Below, in pieces: positions 44,884-56,279 of a stretch of DNA of 64,000 nt. Source of the DNA: Ischnura elegans (taxonomy: Eukaryota > Arthropoda > Insecta > Odonata > Coenagrionidae); NCBI RefSeq assembly GCF_921293095.1, contig NC_060246.1:10558001-10622000 (forward strand). Reading direction: 5' to 3'. Each line of letters opens with the position of its first letter. Positions within the stretch are counted from its first letter, which is position 1. A program made the position numbers and the translations under genes. The notes below the pieces were generated by a model. That model did no database searches, was not told the DNA's origin, and worked only from the letters and a program-made list of their open reading frames with translations.

Positions 44884-47800
44884 AGCTGTATCAATGGTTT
44901 ACTGAGAGCAATTAGCCAGGGCGGAAGAGATCAATGGGTTCAAACCCCCGCAATGATTGGGAGGTCGTGTCTCAAGAGTACCCCAAACAAATGAACCCTG
45001 CCAGAAACAGAATTATTCAGGCTACGGCCAAGGAAATAGCTCAGGTTTCGCAAAAAGGTAGCTTCAGATGGAGGCTTTAGAGAGCTCCGCCATTTGTCAA
45101 AGAAAAGTAATTGCACCTGTTCTCGGCTAAAAAAAAAAGTGCGGCGAGAAAAATGGTCAGATGAACTCGATACGAGCCCGGGTCATAATTAATAATTTAC
45201 GAGTATTAATCGATTAACCTTGCGCAAGACCACCGTATGAAATGATATTGATGAAGCAGCAGCCGAAGCTTTGACAGAAACGTCTCCTTCCCGAGCGATG
45301 ACGCCGATTATACTCGCCCCTGATAGACAGAAGGTCGACAATAATCGGAATTACTCAGATCGTTTTCATTACGAACGGTTGATTCCAAATTGTTTGGAAC
45401 GCGATCGGAATTTTTGTAGTTGAAAGTTTTCATTCCGACGACTCACCACAAAAACTCCTGTTGTCTTGATGAGATTTATAAACGAAAATAAAAATCCGCT
45501 GGCTTGGCCAAACATTTGGAACCCCTTAATCGAAATAATTCCGGTCAGCGGCAAACATTATTACAGGATTACTATCCTTTTTAACAGGCAACAGGTAGGC
45601 AGAAGTTAACGAAAACCTCACAATAAACATAATGCACAAGAAAAATTACCCATAATCGTAAGGGCCCTTATAATGTAACCTTTGCTAGATTTTATGACAT
45701 CGATGCATACAACCAATATTACCTCGTCCACCACGACGAGACGCCCGAAGGATTAAAGAATGCGAATGGAATGGAAAGCGACCTCTAGGCCGAAATCACA
45801 TATTTATTGTGTTTAATATGAATCCAAAAAATAAATATGATTACAGAATGAACGATAAAATATAATTAATATAAATACACAGTCTACATAATAGAGTCAG
45901 ACTGGTAATGTAATATCATTTTCAATTTACAAGTTTTGGATTAGATCTTCACCACCTCAAAGCAAAATATATTCCATTTCTCCAACACCACAAGAGACCG
46001 CGTAATCTTTTCGACTTTTCTAGGAATGACGGGCTCACAAAACGACAAAACATCGGGGTGCATGCAAAAGAAGTCAGCTCTTCTAAGGGATTAAATAACA
46101 CTTAATAGTTGGAATCACGTAAGCCATGCGATTCTCTTACCCATGTTGCATTAGACAGTCATAGTAGGATAACGCTTCACGCAGTTTCGCTTAGAAAGTC
46201 AAATAAAGAGAGGGAAGGAGTAGGTATTGGTGAACCCGTCAGATGGCTCCACCGCACAGGTCAACGACCTCGTGTACCAAACTGGGGCGGGAGGTTGGGG
46301 AGGGGGCTCCCATTTAAATGGCCCGGGGCCCAACCATGCACCACATTTGTCATTAGTGTTTCCACCAGGCGAGCCAATAACAGCCCCTACCTGCGAACCC
46401 ATCGAAAGTTGAGACAAATCTACCGGACTACTAGTACTAAGGGCGTAAAGCAAACAAGAAAAAAAGGATGTTCATAATATAATGCTCAAAAAGGAGCTAA
46501 ACATGTCTGCGCATGCACCAGAGGCCTATATTGAAAATCCACATATTCACCGCGAGTGCTGCATTATATGATTATGCAGACGGCCACTACTTGGTGGAGG
46601 GCATCTCACACCGATAGGTTTAAGAAAACCACCACTAACGACGCTCCGGGCAGAGCGATGCGAAACTTTTCAACGCTATTCCTCGCAATTGTAAATTTAC
46701 AGAAATAAAATAGGAATCCCTAATGTGAATGGAATTGCTATGTTAAAATTGTTTGTAATAAATGTATCGCTCTGCCATCATGGACGCGCTCCGAGAATTT
46801 CAGAAAAGCAAGCGAAGGGTCAGCATCATTCAAGCTGAGACGGGACGGACTGGGACCTGTCTATGCAGTCCCCCATCGTTTCAATATAATCATGGGTAAA
46901 TTGATAAGTCTGTCCAATGAAATGCGTACTTCTAAATATATTTTACTAAAACATGGAACGTTCGTTTAGGCCGTGAACATAACATTGAATGGATATCAAA
47001 TTTGACGAGAAAAATATCCTAGTAACTGGAAAACAAATTCTACCTTTGAAATAAACCAAACGGAACCATCAAACAATGTGTGATCTGGAGTTTTACCATT
47101 TCAATATCGGTCGCAATCACAGAAGCCGACAATCGCTCGTGTTTGTACTTATTAGGTAGGCAGCAAATAACATCGAAGTGCCCCCTGATTAGAGGAAACG
47201 AAAAGGAAGTGGTGAAAGTGATGGGAGAGAGGTGGAATAACCGCCGGCTGTCTTGCTTTCTCACAATCAGACAGTCCTGAAAGCAGGGATGGCGCTCAAA
47301 ACGAAAGCCAAAAACAGGGCACTCCTGACAGCACTTCGCTCCCGAGGGAGAAATGCAGAGACGAAGCGAAATAGAACTAAACCCGACGAGCTAAAAACGG
47401 GAGAGAAACTAAATCCGAGACGAAACTACGGCGACAGTCGACGCTTAATTCCGGCAAGGAAACTAAACACTATTTACGCATCGCACCGTTAGGAAAACCA
47501 CACGCTTTGCCTTCCAATGGTTCCGTTTTGACCATGGTCGTGGGTTGGAAAAGGTTGTTTCGCGGCCAAATATTGGACAAATACGGTAGAAGCTTTGTTC
47601 AACCTATCGATCATATACTCTAAAATAAAAGTAGCAAGACAATTTTCGGTTGGGCAGTGGTGAGAGTGAATAATAGACCTTCCGATGCATACGAAGGGAG
47701 AATGGTAGACGATCAACTATTTCGAAACTTTTACAGAAAGCCATCTGAAGAGATAAAATGTTCCTCGGGTGTTAAATCATAAAACAGGAGTACAAGATTA

Positions 47801-48780
47801 TATTCCAGATCCAAATTTTATTCTAGAAAACACGGTCGGGCATAAAAAATAACATGAAATCGAAAAAAATTACCGCAAGACTTCAAAGATGGAACAAATA
47901 ACAATCACCATCTCCAAAACTTAGCACAGGCACACGCTTCAACGCCAAAGCTATTGTGAAAGTATTATCATTTATGGCACCCATTTTGGCGAATGCTATA
48001 ATACAACGGAAAGGCAATATTTCCTGGTATTCCCCTCTCTAGGTCCGATTCGAGGCTTCCACGTTCCATTACAACGCAATTCTAATTCTCCTTGGGTACG
48101 CCTTTCAGCGGGAGGAACTCCTGTCAATCCAATATGGAATTTTCTTTCCATGTTGCATCTTTGACGCCGTGGAGCACAATTCCCCCGTTTTACTATTGGG
48201 AACTCCAATCCTTTATAATACTAACCAGAAAAATGATAACGCCCTGAAAATCAGTAAATAGTAATTTAACGCCAAATGAAAAATCAATTAAAATATATTA
48301 TCAATTAATACTCCTCCGCAGACACAGGAGTAGCCCAAATTACTACAAAAACCAGAATGACGCGTGTTGCTACGAAGCGAATTTTGTCTCCTTACGGGAC
48401 GCTGTACGGCGATGCCAAACCGAAAATATCAGGCCTAAAGTCAGTTTTAAGAGTTTTAACAATATTTGGTGTCTGATGCGTATTCGTTATTATTACGTCT
48501 ACTTATTCAAACCGCCAAACACGGATGTATCAAGAGAAAAAACGTCCAGCGCGCAGAAATGGTCGACCTTACGTAAATACACCTTAATATTTACTTCATT
48601 TGGAACCATTTGTCATTTTCACGAGGTAATTTCTTATCTTTTCGCGTAAAATTCCGGTAAATTAATCCGCCTTATTTTATTTTAAAATATTTATACTAGT
48701 TTATATCACTATGGTTCATCTAATTTCCAAACGCGGCGATAAAAGTTCGCGCTGATCGAAAATCTTTTAAGGAGAATCCT
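44884..48780. other. 3.9 kb without a recognised gene
   Basis: Composition varies. Overlapping frames at 46109-46477, 46199-46453 and 46227-46412 sit in a GC-rich patch and are mutually exclusive. Frames at 47040-47280, 47253-47492, 47489-47716 and 47996-48208 have no family likeness. I found no LINE, MITE end or RNA signature here that I could defend. Confidence 0.4.
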
Positions 48781-48796
48781 CGAGAAGAGTAAATGC

Positions 48797-48958
48797 ATAA
48801 AAGAGCAGATACTTCCAGAAGGTTCGAAGTCGAGCGGTGCACCGCGCCGCTGAGAGCGACCGGTCGCTTGAATATTTCCACAGCGGCGGTTGGCCTCACT
48901 CGCTGCCCAAAATTACAATTTTCTCCACAACGCTAAATTTCAAGCGCCAAGTAGGGTA
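48797..48958 (+). promoter_or_regulatory. Candidate heat-shock element with a downstream splice-donor-like site
   Basis: TTCCAGAAGGTTC (48813-48825) holds three alternating TTC/GAA units at correct spacing, the minimal heat-shock-factor site. ATAAAAG lies just upstream (48798-48804). The following ~130 bp are CpG-rich and end in a donor-like GGGTAAGT at about 48954. This could be a promoter with a noncoding first exon, but no downstream coding exon was found and the element/TATA order is unusual. Confidence 0.25.
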
Positions 48959-49330
48959 AGTATTTTCGACGGTTTCCTTCAAAAATGAACGAAACAAGCG
49001 AGGGTCGGTGTTCATGCTATTCAGGGATGCCGACTTACAAAAAATATTGGGGGGCCCAAACCGGGGGTCTTGCCCCGGGAAATTTCATAAGTAGTGAGTT
49101 TTAAGTTTTTTAAGAGTTTAGAAGAGTTATATGATCAGAATTAGAACCCTGATAACTCGAATCTCAAATCTGGACACTCCGGGGAAAATCGACATGCCAG
49201 ACAGATTTTCTCCTCACACCCAAAACACCATTTGCCGGCTCGGTGGTGTATCCGGTTGTTTGAGAATAAAATAAATAATTTTTCCTCATAACATTATTGG
49301 CCCCACGCCGCTAAGTAATACACCAATATA

Positions 49331-49540
49331 CAGGGTGATTCAAAAAGAATACCACAACTAACAGGAACTAGTAGGAAGAAAGGGCAGACCCTCAGAGCAG
49401 TCATCCATAACCAACACCCGACAAGTACCAACCGTCCAGGTAGAACCATCAGTACTGAAGGCATCGGCAACAATGAGAAATCAGTGCAGGAACCAGCGAA
49501 CAAACCCAACCTGCTTCCAAATTCTTTTTGAATCACCCTG
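49331..49540. mobile_element. 210-bp mariner-type MITE
   Basis: Perfect 20-bp inverted ends CAGGGTGATTCAAAAAGAAT (49331-49350 and 49521-49540) are flanked by TATA on both sides, consistent with TA duplication as in Tc1/mariner elements. It lies inside the minus-strand open frame 49294-49731, which is therefore not a gene. Confidence 0.92.
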
Positions 49541-49886
49541 TATATCGTCGCAACAGCCCGTTGACGCAGATAGGACGGGACGAGGAGGGAAAAATTCAAT
49601 GCCCCCACCATGACCTCTGTATTGGCATGGCTGTGGTGAATTCTCTCCGCCCCTTTTCGCTCACAGTCCCGCGTAGTGAATAAGTGCAACTGCGCCCTGT
49701 CACTGTCGCAGAGAAGAAATCCATCCTCCATTCATAACTTCCACTTGTTCACACAAATTCAAGTCCTGACTGAAGGGCAATTTCCGACACAATTTACAGA
49801 CATTTGAATTCGCAAAATTCAAAACCGCCTCAACTTGTAACTCTTCTACGAGTCTTTCGTACGTCTTAACCTCCATTTACTCACAG

Positions 49887-51019
49887 CCCAGTCAGCACAA
49901 CAATTATGGCCACAATGTGGCCACCCTATGGCCGTACTGTGGCAAGGCATTATGGCCATAATGGGTCGCCATTATGGCGACATAATGGATTTGACCCCCG
50001 GCCACACTGTGGCCAAAGTGTGTCTAGCCATAATGTGGCTTTAGTGTGGATAGCCACACTATGGCCACATTTTGGCTAGCCACAATGCTCCACCTTTAAT
50101 ATATTATTACTTATATACATATAATAATTCCTTTTTACTAGTATTATTATTCCTCCTTCAATCCTAGCTATGCCCATCAATGGAAAAATAATGATTTTTC
50201 GGAAAAGTAAATGCGAACCAAAAATTTTAATAAAACATTAAAATTTGCAATTTAAATAATATCTACGGTAAAATGCCATCTGGTTGGCACCCCATACCTC
50301 CAAGTAGCACTTTGCGATATAGAGTATCAGAAAGGTAAATGCAAATAAAAGTACCTACTTTAGAAAATGATGTTTGTAAGTACTTTATTATTGCAGTAAA
50401 TGCACCATAAATAACATAATATAACCATCAATGATCGCCTAGGTTAGCTACTAAAAAACATAACAACATTGCAGATAAGCTATAGTATTACAATATTGCC
50501 TTGCATTTGAGACAGTAACATGTTACACATCCATCTCTAGATATTTTAGCTAGGCCTATGGACCAATCTGTAACAGGTAAAATCATATATTTAGTCATTA
50601 CAACATTTACGGTAGACTATCTAATCTTCCCCACATTTCAACATCACAGTAAACTCACGGAAAGACGCCGAAATAGATTAAATAAATAAAAAATGTTTAA
50701 GCCTTTTCTCTTGAAATAAATATATATTATTCTTTCTTTAAAACACTCTCTTTATATCAAGGAAATCAACTAACTCTCATTTTGATAACTCATCAACAAG
50801 TCTGTATCTATAGCAACCGTAAACAAACTTTATCATCTGTGGCAGCTGCGGCTTTCCAAAGCGTGGCCATAGTTGCATATGAGTTTGGCAAGCCACACTA
50901 TGGCTTGCCACATGGCAACCACAGTCTGGCCATAGTATGGCAAGCTGTGGCTAGCCATAGCCACCACAGGTAAACCACAGTTTGGCCACACTGTGGCCAT
51001 AATTGTTGTGTTGACTGGG
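49887..51019. mobile_element. 1.13 kb element with CCCAGTCAGCACAACAA ends and TGGCCA-rich arms
   Basis: The ends CCCAGTCAGCACAACAATTA and (other strand) CCCAGTCAACACAACAATTA are near-perfect inverted repeats. About 200 bp inside each end, the motif TGGCCA/TGGCCATA recurs roughly a dozen times in both orientations (49907-50090 and about 50865-51000). The ~770-bp core is AT-rich and noncoding. The flanks show only a possible 2-bp AG duplication. The superfamily is not assigned. Confidence 0.85.
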
Positions 51020-51153
51020 AGGTTATTACTTAGCAATGTACTCACTCCAAGTTTCCCTTCAATTTGTAAGAAATAAATCAAAAGAGAAAAATTAAAAATA
51101 TTTACAAATTTCGCAACAGTGAATTGAAATGGTAATAGTTTGTAAAAAAAATT

Positions 51154-51191
51154 ATCTCCAGATTGAATAATATATTAATCAATCTGGAGAT
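51154..51191. repeat. Hairpin, 13-bp perfect arms plus A/T extension
   Basis: ATCTCCAGATTGA (51154-51166) pairs with TCAATCTGGAGAT (51179-51191). Outside the arms, A-rich sequence faces T-rich sequence and extends the stem. Confidence 0.85.
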
Positions 51192-51473
51192 TTTTTTTCA
51201 AAAGTAATCACGTGATCTAATGCTGGCTCACAACTTCAGCGACTGCGCAGGCAGAGCGAGCGCTCTGAACCAATAGCATCTCAACTGCTGCGGTTGCGAC
51301 CAATATGTGCCCTGGAAACGCATTTACATAAATTGAACATGCAACACTTCAATAATGTAAACAGTAGCATGTAAGCATTAAATATCATATTTCAGTAGAT
51401 ATGTTGTTAGGGTAAACGAATGGCCCCAACATCAAAACTTCAATCACATGAACTGCCATGGGAAAAATAATAC
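51192..51473. other. No gene recognised
   Basis: Between the hairpin and the SINE relic; nothing recognised. Confidence 0.35.
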
Positions 51474-51541
51474 GCTGGAACGGGAATAAACTAACCAAAC
51501 CCTCTAAAGGCCACTGCGCAGATCACTAGGCTATCGAGGCA
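51474..51541 (-). mobile_element. Degenerate tRNA-derived SINE body
   Basis: The minus strand shows box A TAGCCTAGTGATC and a decayed box B region. It shares the flank (CATGGGAAAAA) and layout of the copy at 32240-32312. Confidence 0.5.
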
Positions 51542-52321
51542 CCTTTTTCCCGGAGTGATTTTTTTCCACGACAACTGATGTGATATCCACTAACGAGCAC
51601 ACGGCAGGATTGCCATACATCACCAACATTTTTTTTTTCCTAAGAGGCTTGTTTTGGAGCGCTACCGTCGCAAGCCTCAAGGATCACGCTACGCGACCGC
51701 GAACCCGAACGTCATGCACGGGATCCTCAGCTGCTAACATAAGAAGCGTCGTGACGTCAGTGGTTATGATAGACTACGAGACCGACTGCGTCAATGATTA
51801 GGTGTACAGAGGGTAATACATGTTTACGCTTATGATCGAAGTTGACTACAGTGAAGAGCTCCTCAAGACTTTCGTATGGTGGGACTTATCCTTGGTAACG
51901 CATATAATAATTACGATCGAATTTTTGCGCTAACGAAGGCACACGACACCAGAGGTGCAGATCACAGCGAGCAGTAGGCTGACGGCACCAGGACTAACGA
52001 CACAGACTATGAAGAGACGGTGGAGAACAAAACGCGTAGCCGCTTTCCAATGCCATCATTCAGTTTTCCAGAAGCGAGTTCACTAGAGTTTCACTTATTT
52101 GCATCACAATAAATATTGACGCTAACAAGTAAAAATCACAAGCACCAATAGATATGCGGGACTCGGGACCGTAAACCACGATTCTCGAAAAACACCATCA
52201 AGCGAACGATAAGAGAACAGATGAAGTTCGTCGCTGCAAGTGTCGAAAATGCTTCCTTCACTAATCACACGGATTTCCTTGCATCGAAGTTCATCACTGT
52301 CAACTTTTGCACTCCAGTTGG
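51542..52321. other. No gene recognised
   Basis: The open frame 51580-51801 includes a poly-T-derived Phe run and no family features. Nothing else recognised. Confidence 0.35.
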
Positions 52322-52589
52322 CATAGGCGGATTCAGGGTGGGGGTGTCATGGGGGCACGTGCCCCCCCTCCTCACCCCACAGTTGTTAAAAAATACAGAA
52401 GAATTTTAATACGACTATCATTACGCTCGTTTATTTAATTTCACATTAATAAGTTAATTATCTGTTAGTTTGATATTTCGCACAGTAATTTTTTCATGTT
52501 ATTTTAAATCTCAAAAATGAGAAGATCGTTAGCCTGTCAGGCCCTTGAGACCCCCGCATCCCCAGAAACAAATTCTGGATCCACCCTTA
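52322..52589. mobile_element. MITE with CATAGGCGGATT ends, copy 1
   Basis: Left end CATAGGCGGATTCAGGGTGG; right end (other strand) CTAAGGGTGGATCCAG. It has G-rich and C-rich subterminal runs. The ends match the right end of the element at 54693-54946. The flanking duplication is not clear. Confidence 0.6.
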
Positions 52590-54692
52590 GAACTTGGTAT
52601 AGTTTATGACCGCAGTTAAGAGAATACAGCTAGCACTTTCGTTAAGAGCCTATACATTATCCATTAGGGAAAGATGGTGTTTTAAATTCGAAACCATTTT
52701 AACTACCCAAGTCCTAATAAAATTATAATGCCTTTTACCAACATCTCTATGTGGTCAAATAAGTATTCGCATAACTTTCATAACAATAAAAGAGAAATAA
52801 AAACTAAATATATCTCTCATGCCATGGCAAGAAAGCAATTCCAAGAAAGTCAAACTTGCCGGTGAATTCAATACTACCGCTTCAATTTGTCGCCTTTAAA
52901 TGATGAAGTGAAATGATTAATAGCCAACATGCATGTCCCGAAGAAAATAGGGCAGAGTGAGAGAATGGCAGTTGTCAGCTATACAGCCTCATGCGATTAG
53001 AATGCTGGCTGTCAAAAAGAGCTAACTTCCAGCTTTACTAAGGCCTCCGCCGGCAACATGGTGAGAGACGAAGCAATGACACAGTCCCTGCGAGGAGAGC
53101 TGGTGTCTACTACAAGCCTAAAGGCTTGAGTGCCGTGGAGCCCACTGTAATACCCACCTCCAAGGGACGCTAATAGTAGCCTAGAAAGCCCAAAAAATAC
53201 TGTAATAAATTCTATCCACACTATTTCAGACTAGAAAAATATTATTCCTCGTTGCACATTTTTACTCGCGATGTTTACACTGGAATTCGTTCTCTTGATT
53301 TCTTATAGAAAGTTAACAGCAGAAAAATAGAAAAATAGCAAGAATGTTTGCAATTATTATTCGGGCATTTACGTATTATATTGGCATATTAGTAATTAAG
53401 ACACTTTCTTCATAGTCATTCATGCAAGCGTTACCACATTTATAGGGAGCGGTTGTATACACTCATGAACCAAGCCTTGGGACCAGAAAAAAACTTAAGT
53501 AGTACGTCCATGCCGAGTACACGAATTAAGCTGAGTAACAGATCAATTTTATTTGTCAACGTTTCGTTAGCCTTGCTTACACCATTTTACACTCTGAGGT
53601 GGATCCTAACAGACTTGGAATAAAAGAGGACAGTAGGTTGAAGAGAATTCAAAATTGAAAAAAGTTACTACTAAATCAAGATTTTAGACACCCTTTAAAA
53701 TCGATTCCGTTAGCTACACAAATTTGAACTAAACTATTAAAATGCATCAAAAATAGGACCTTAACGAGATAGTTATATCCTCAAGCCATTTGTAAAACTG
53801 GGGTAATTTTCAAATTCGCATAGGAAAAAAATATTTCCTCCAACATACTGGGGACTTCCCCGCCACCTGAATCCCCTACTGTTCACCAACGCATAAACTT
53901 AAGTTCATACCATAACTGTCGCATGCCTGAAATCGCAAAGATCACACACTGTATTGTTCTCTAGAATATACAACCAACCGCGATGTCCAACAAACTAAGT
54001 AATTCTATTTCCAAAAAGCCAGTATCGTATTCATAAAATATTAATACTCAAGGTTACAAATATTATTCTATAATATTTTCAAGCATTACTTGGTTCCCTC
54101 ATAAAGATAGAACAACCTAGGCAGGTCTCAGTCGCGACTAGCCGTGGTAAAGCCTTGCTCACAACAACTCTATTCAACAGGCTTATAATGAGTTTAAAAT
54201 TTGAGAAGAGCGTCAGCTGTCAACTTCAAATGACGCTACTCGACTTGGTATAGTAATCAGCGGAAAAAAGCATTAATTTCTCAAGAAATTAACGAGCATC
54301 GATGAAATTAGATATTGAGATGTCGATTGAGAGTCGTATACGCCATCGATTTCACTCTAAAATCGATTTCATGGTCGATACGCGGTCGGAGCTGCGATAG
54401 ATGAAATAATGATGGGAACAGCATGGGTCGTAGTAATTTAAGTAACGCTAAATTGTTGAGAACGGAGCTGCTGTCGAATGACATTCATAAATGAGGTTCT
54501 TCACGACCGACGGATAATTCATTTCTATGTAATCCAGATCGACGTTTTACATGCGACCACAAGCTGATTATCCGCACACACAACGTTCACTTGTGAGCCA
54601 TTTTAATTTGTCTCCCCTCAGGACCCTTGAATGACATTATCATTTAGAGTTCGGAAATAAAATTAATTACCGAGCACCAGCACTGTCGCGAG
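52590..54692. other. No gene recognised
   Basis: About 2.1 kb. A minus-strand frame at 53012-53221 lies in a locally GC-rich, coding-like patch (53030-53180) but matches nothing I know. It may be part of a repeat. Confidence 0.35.
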
Positions 54693-54946
54693 CAGGGGAG
54701 GATTTTTTTAGGGGAGGGGGGCACAGGGGCCTGACTGGTCTCCTCATATTTGTGATTAGCAACAAAATACAATAATAACTGCAAAAATACACACTCTTTA
54801 TTTTGATATGAAAGCTAATAATATTAAATTAAATGAATGGGGCTCCGCAATAAAAAAAACAGCGTAATGATAACAGTATTGCAATTCTTGTCTATTTTTT
54901 TAAGCGCCTGGAGGGGGCACGTGTCCACCCCCTAAATCCGCCTATG
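54693..54946. mobile_element. 254-bp MITE with perfect 8-bp TSD (GTCGCGAG)
   Basis: Flanked by GTCGCGAG at 54685-54692 and 54947-54954. Ends: CAGGGGAGGATTTTTTTAGG and, on the other strand, CATAGGCGGATTTAGGGGGT. The 8-bp duplication suggests hAT. It is the same family as 52322-52589. Confidence 0.9.
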
Positions 54947-54954
54947 GTCGCGAG

Positions 54955-56060
54955 GCATTAGCAGAGGGAGGTAAGCCGTCTTCAGGAGTCCTTTCGACTG
55001 CGCCCTGCATGAAGAGCGACGAACGCCGCTGAGCGAATAAGCACCCCCTGCCGAGAGGCTCACCCCCCCCCCCCCCGCCACCGCCCCCCTCTGGCGAATA
55101 GACGGCGATCCTCATCCCGGAGGGAAGCGATCCACGCAGTGCCCAGGAACGAACGCCAGCGAAGAGATAGCTGGATTGAGCACAAAGCCTACAAATCATC
55201 GGGTAAGAATCGTGACAAAAATTTAACCCAGGGCCTAAATCGGACTACTTCATTTTCAAACGAATGCTGGAGGTTAAGTCCCCTGAATGACTGTCCGCTG
55301 AAAAGCCGGTAAAATACAAGCTTAAAAATATGGGGATTAAATTATCAGTATAATCTGAACATATTTTTTTAAGCTCGAAGTGGATGACGTCTATGATGTC
55401 AAAACATTTAGAGGATAACATATTCGAAACGTTGCGTTCCGTGAAGTCCCTTGGAAAAAACAGAAAATCGCGCAGCACTTACATACTGACTGACTTATCA
55501 CTGCAGGTACTACATAATGAAGGACCCTGACGCTATAAAACCATCACGATGGCAGAAGGAGTTCACGAGACCTGTAGGACAGGGAATAAGACTGCGTTGA
55601 TAGGCAGGCTTGGAGATAGCGACTTTTCAAAAACCAATCAAAACAACAACGAGTCAATTAGTGTGGCATAAACATGATGATCACTTCATTTGTATGTTTT
55701 TTTCTGCATCTTCGTAATGCTAACCATTATTAATAAGGCGTATTAATTAACCATAACCATCAATTTTTAGCGACAGAAGTAATTATCAGTAGATTAATGG
55801 GACGTGAATAGAGGCAATACGATATCCCTGGGGGGGGGACAGAAAAATGTTAATCATTAACCCAGTGGTCCAACGCCAGTAGGCGTGAGCAACGACAACC
55901 TCCGAACTTGAAGAAACGAACAAGAAATAAGTGCACGAACAGTTAGAGGTGAGATAAACATCGAGCCGGCAGTGAAGTTCAAGGCGATAAAATGGGAAAA
56001 GAAATGGCACAATTAAGGTCCCTGTAAAACTATAAAACATAATTAGTTCCTAACTTCGTA
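54955..56060. other. GC-rich patch then no recognised gene
   Basis: 54955-55200 is GC-rich with a C run at about 55063-55077. It ends in a donor-like GGGTAAGAAT (55201), which could mark a noncoding exon on the plus strand; unsupported otherwise. The rest shows nothing recognisable. Confidence 0.3.
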
Positions 56061-56063
56061 ATT

Positions 56064-56141
56064 CCATGGGAGACGAACCCATAGGACCACGAAGTCACGT
56101 CCGTGATCCGCTACGCGTTCGAATTGAGCTATCACTGAGCT
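56064..56141 (-). mobile_element. tRNA-derived SINE body
   Basis: Minus strand: box A TAGCTCAATTCG (at 56120-56131) and box B GGGTTCGTCTCCC (at 56068-56080), about 40 bp apart as in tRNA-like promoters. A hairpin-bearing segment follows immediately and appears to have inserted at its edge. Confidence 0.6.
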
Positions 56142-56267
56142 AAATAAGTTCAACAGATTCAGGCTTCCAATTGGTGGAATTTAGGCATATTTAAATAAAT
56201 AAAAGATCGTAGCACTTTTCCACAAGAATTCTTGTGGAAAAGTGCTACGGTCTCTTATTTACTTAAA
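56142..56267. mobile_element. Hairpin-bearing insertion flanked by 12-bp direct repeats
   Basis: TATCACTGAGCT occurs at 56130-56141 and again at 56268-56279, bracketing 126 bp. Most of that is a loopless hairpin: 56187-56228 pairs with 56229-56270 over 42 bp, 38 identical, the central 26 perfect and centred on GAATTC. The right direct repeat overlaps the end of the stem. Confidence 0.75.
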
Positions 56268-56279
56268 TATCACTGAGCT

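Noticed and set aside
46109-46477. 122-codon plus-strand frame and overlapping frames on both strands
   Set aside because: No recognisable domain. The frames are mutually exclusive and fit local GC-rich composition.
48813-48825. Promoter of a heat-shock gene such as hsp90 or hsp70
   Set aside because: No long chaperone reading frame exists anywhere downstream or upstream. Kept only as a low-confidence site.
49294-49731. 145-codon minus-strand frame
   Set aside because: It runs straight through a mariner-type MITE (49331-49540), so it cannot be a conserved coding region.
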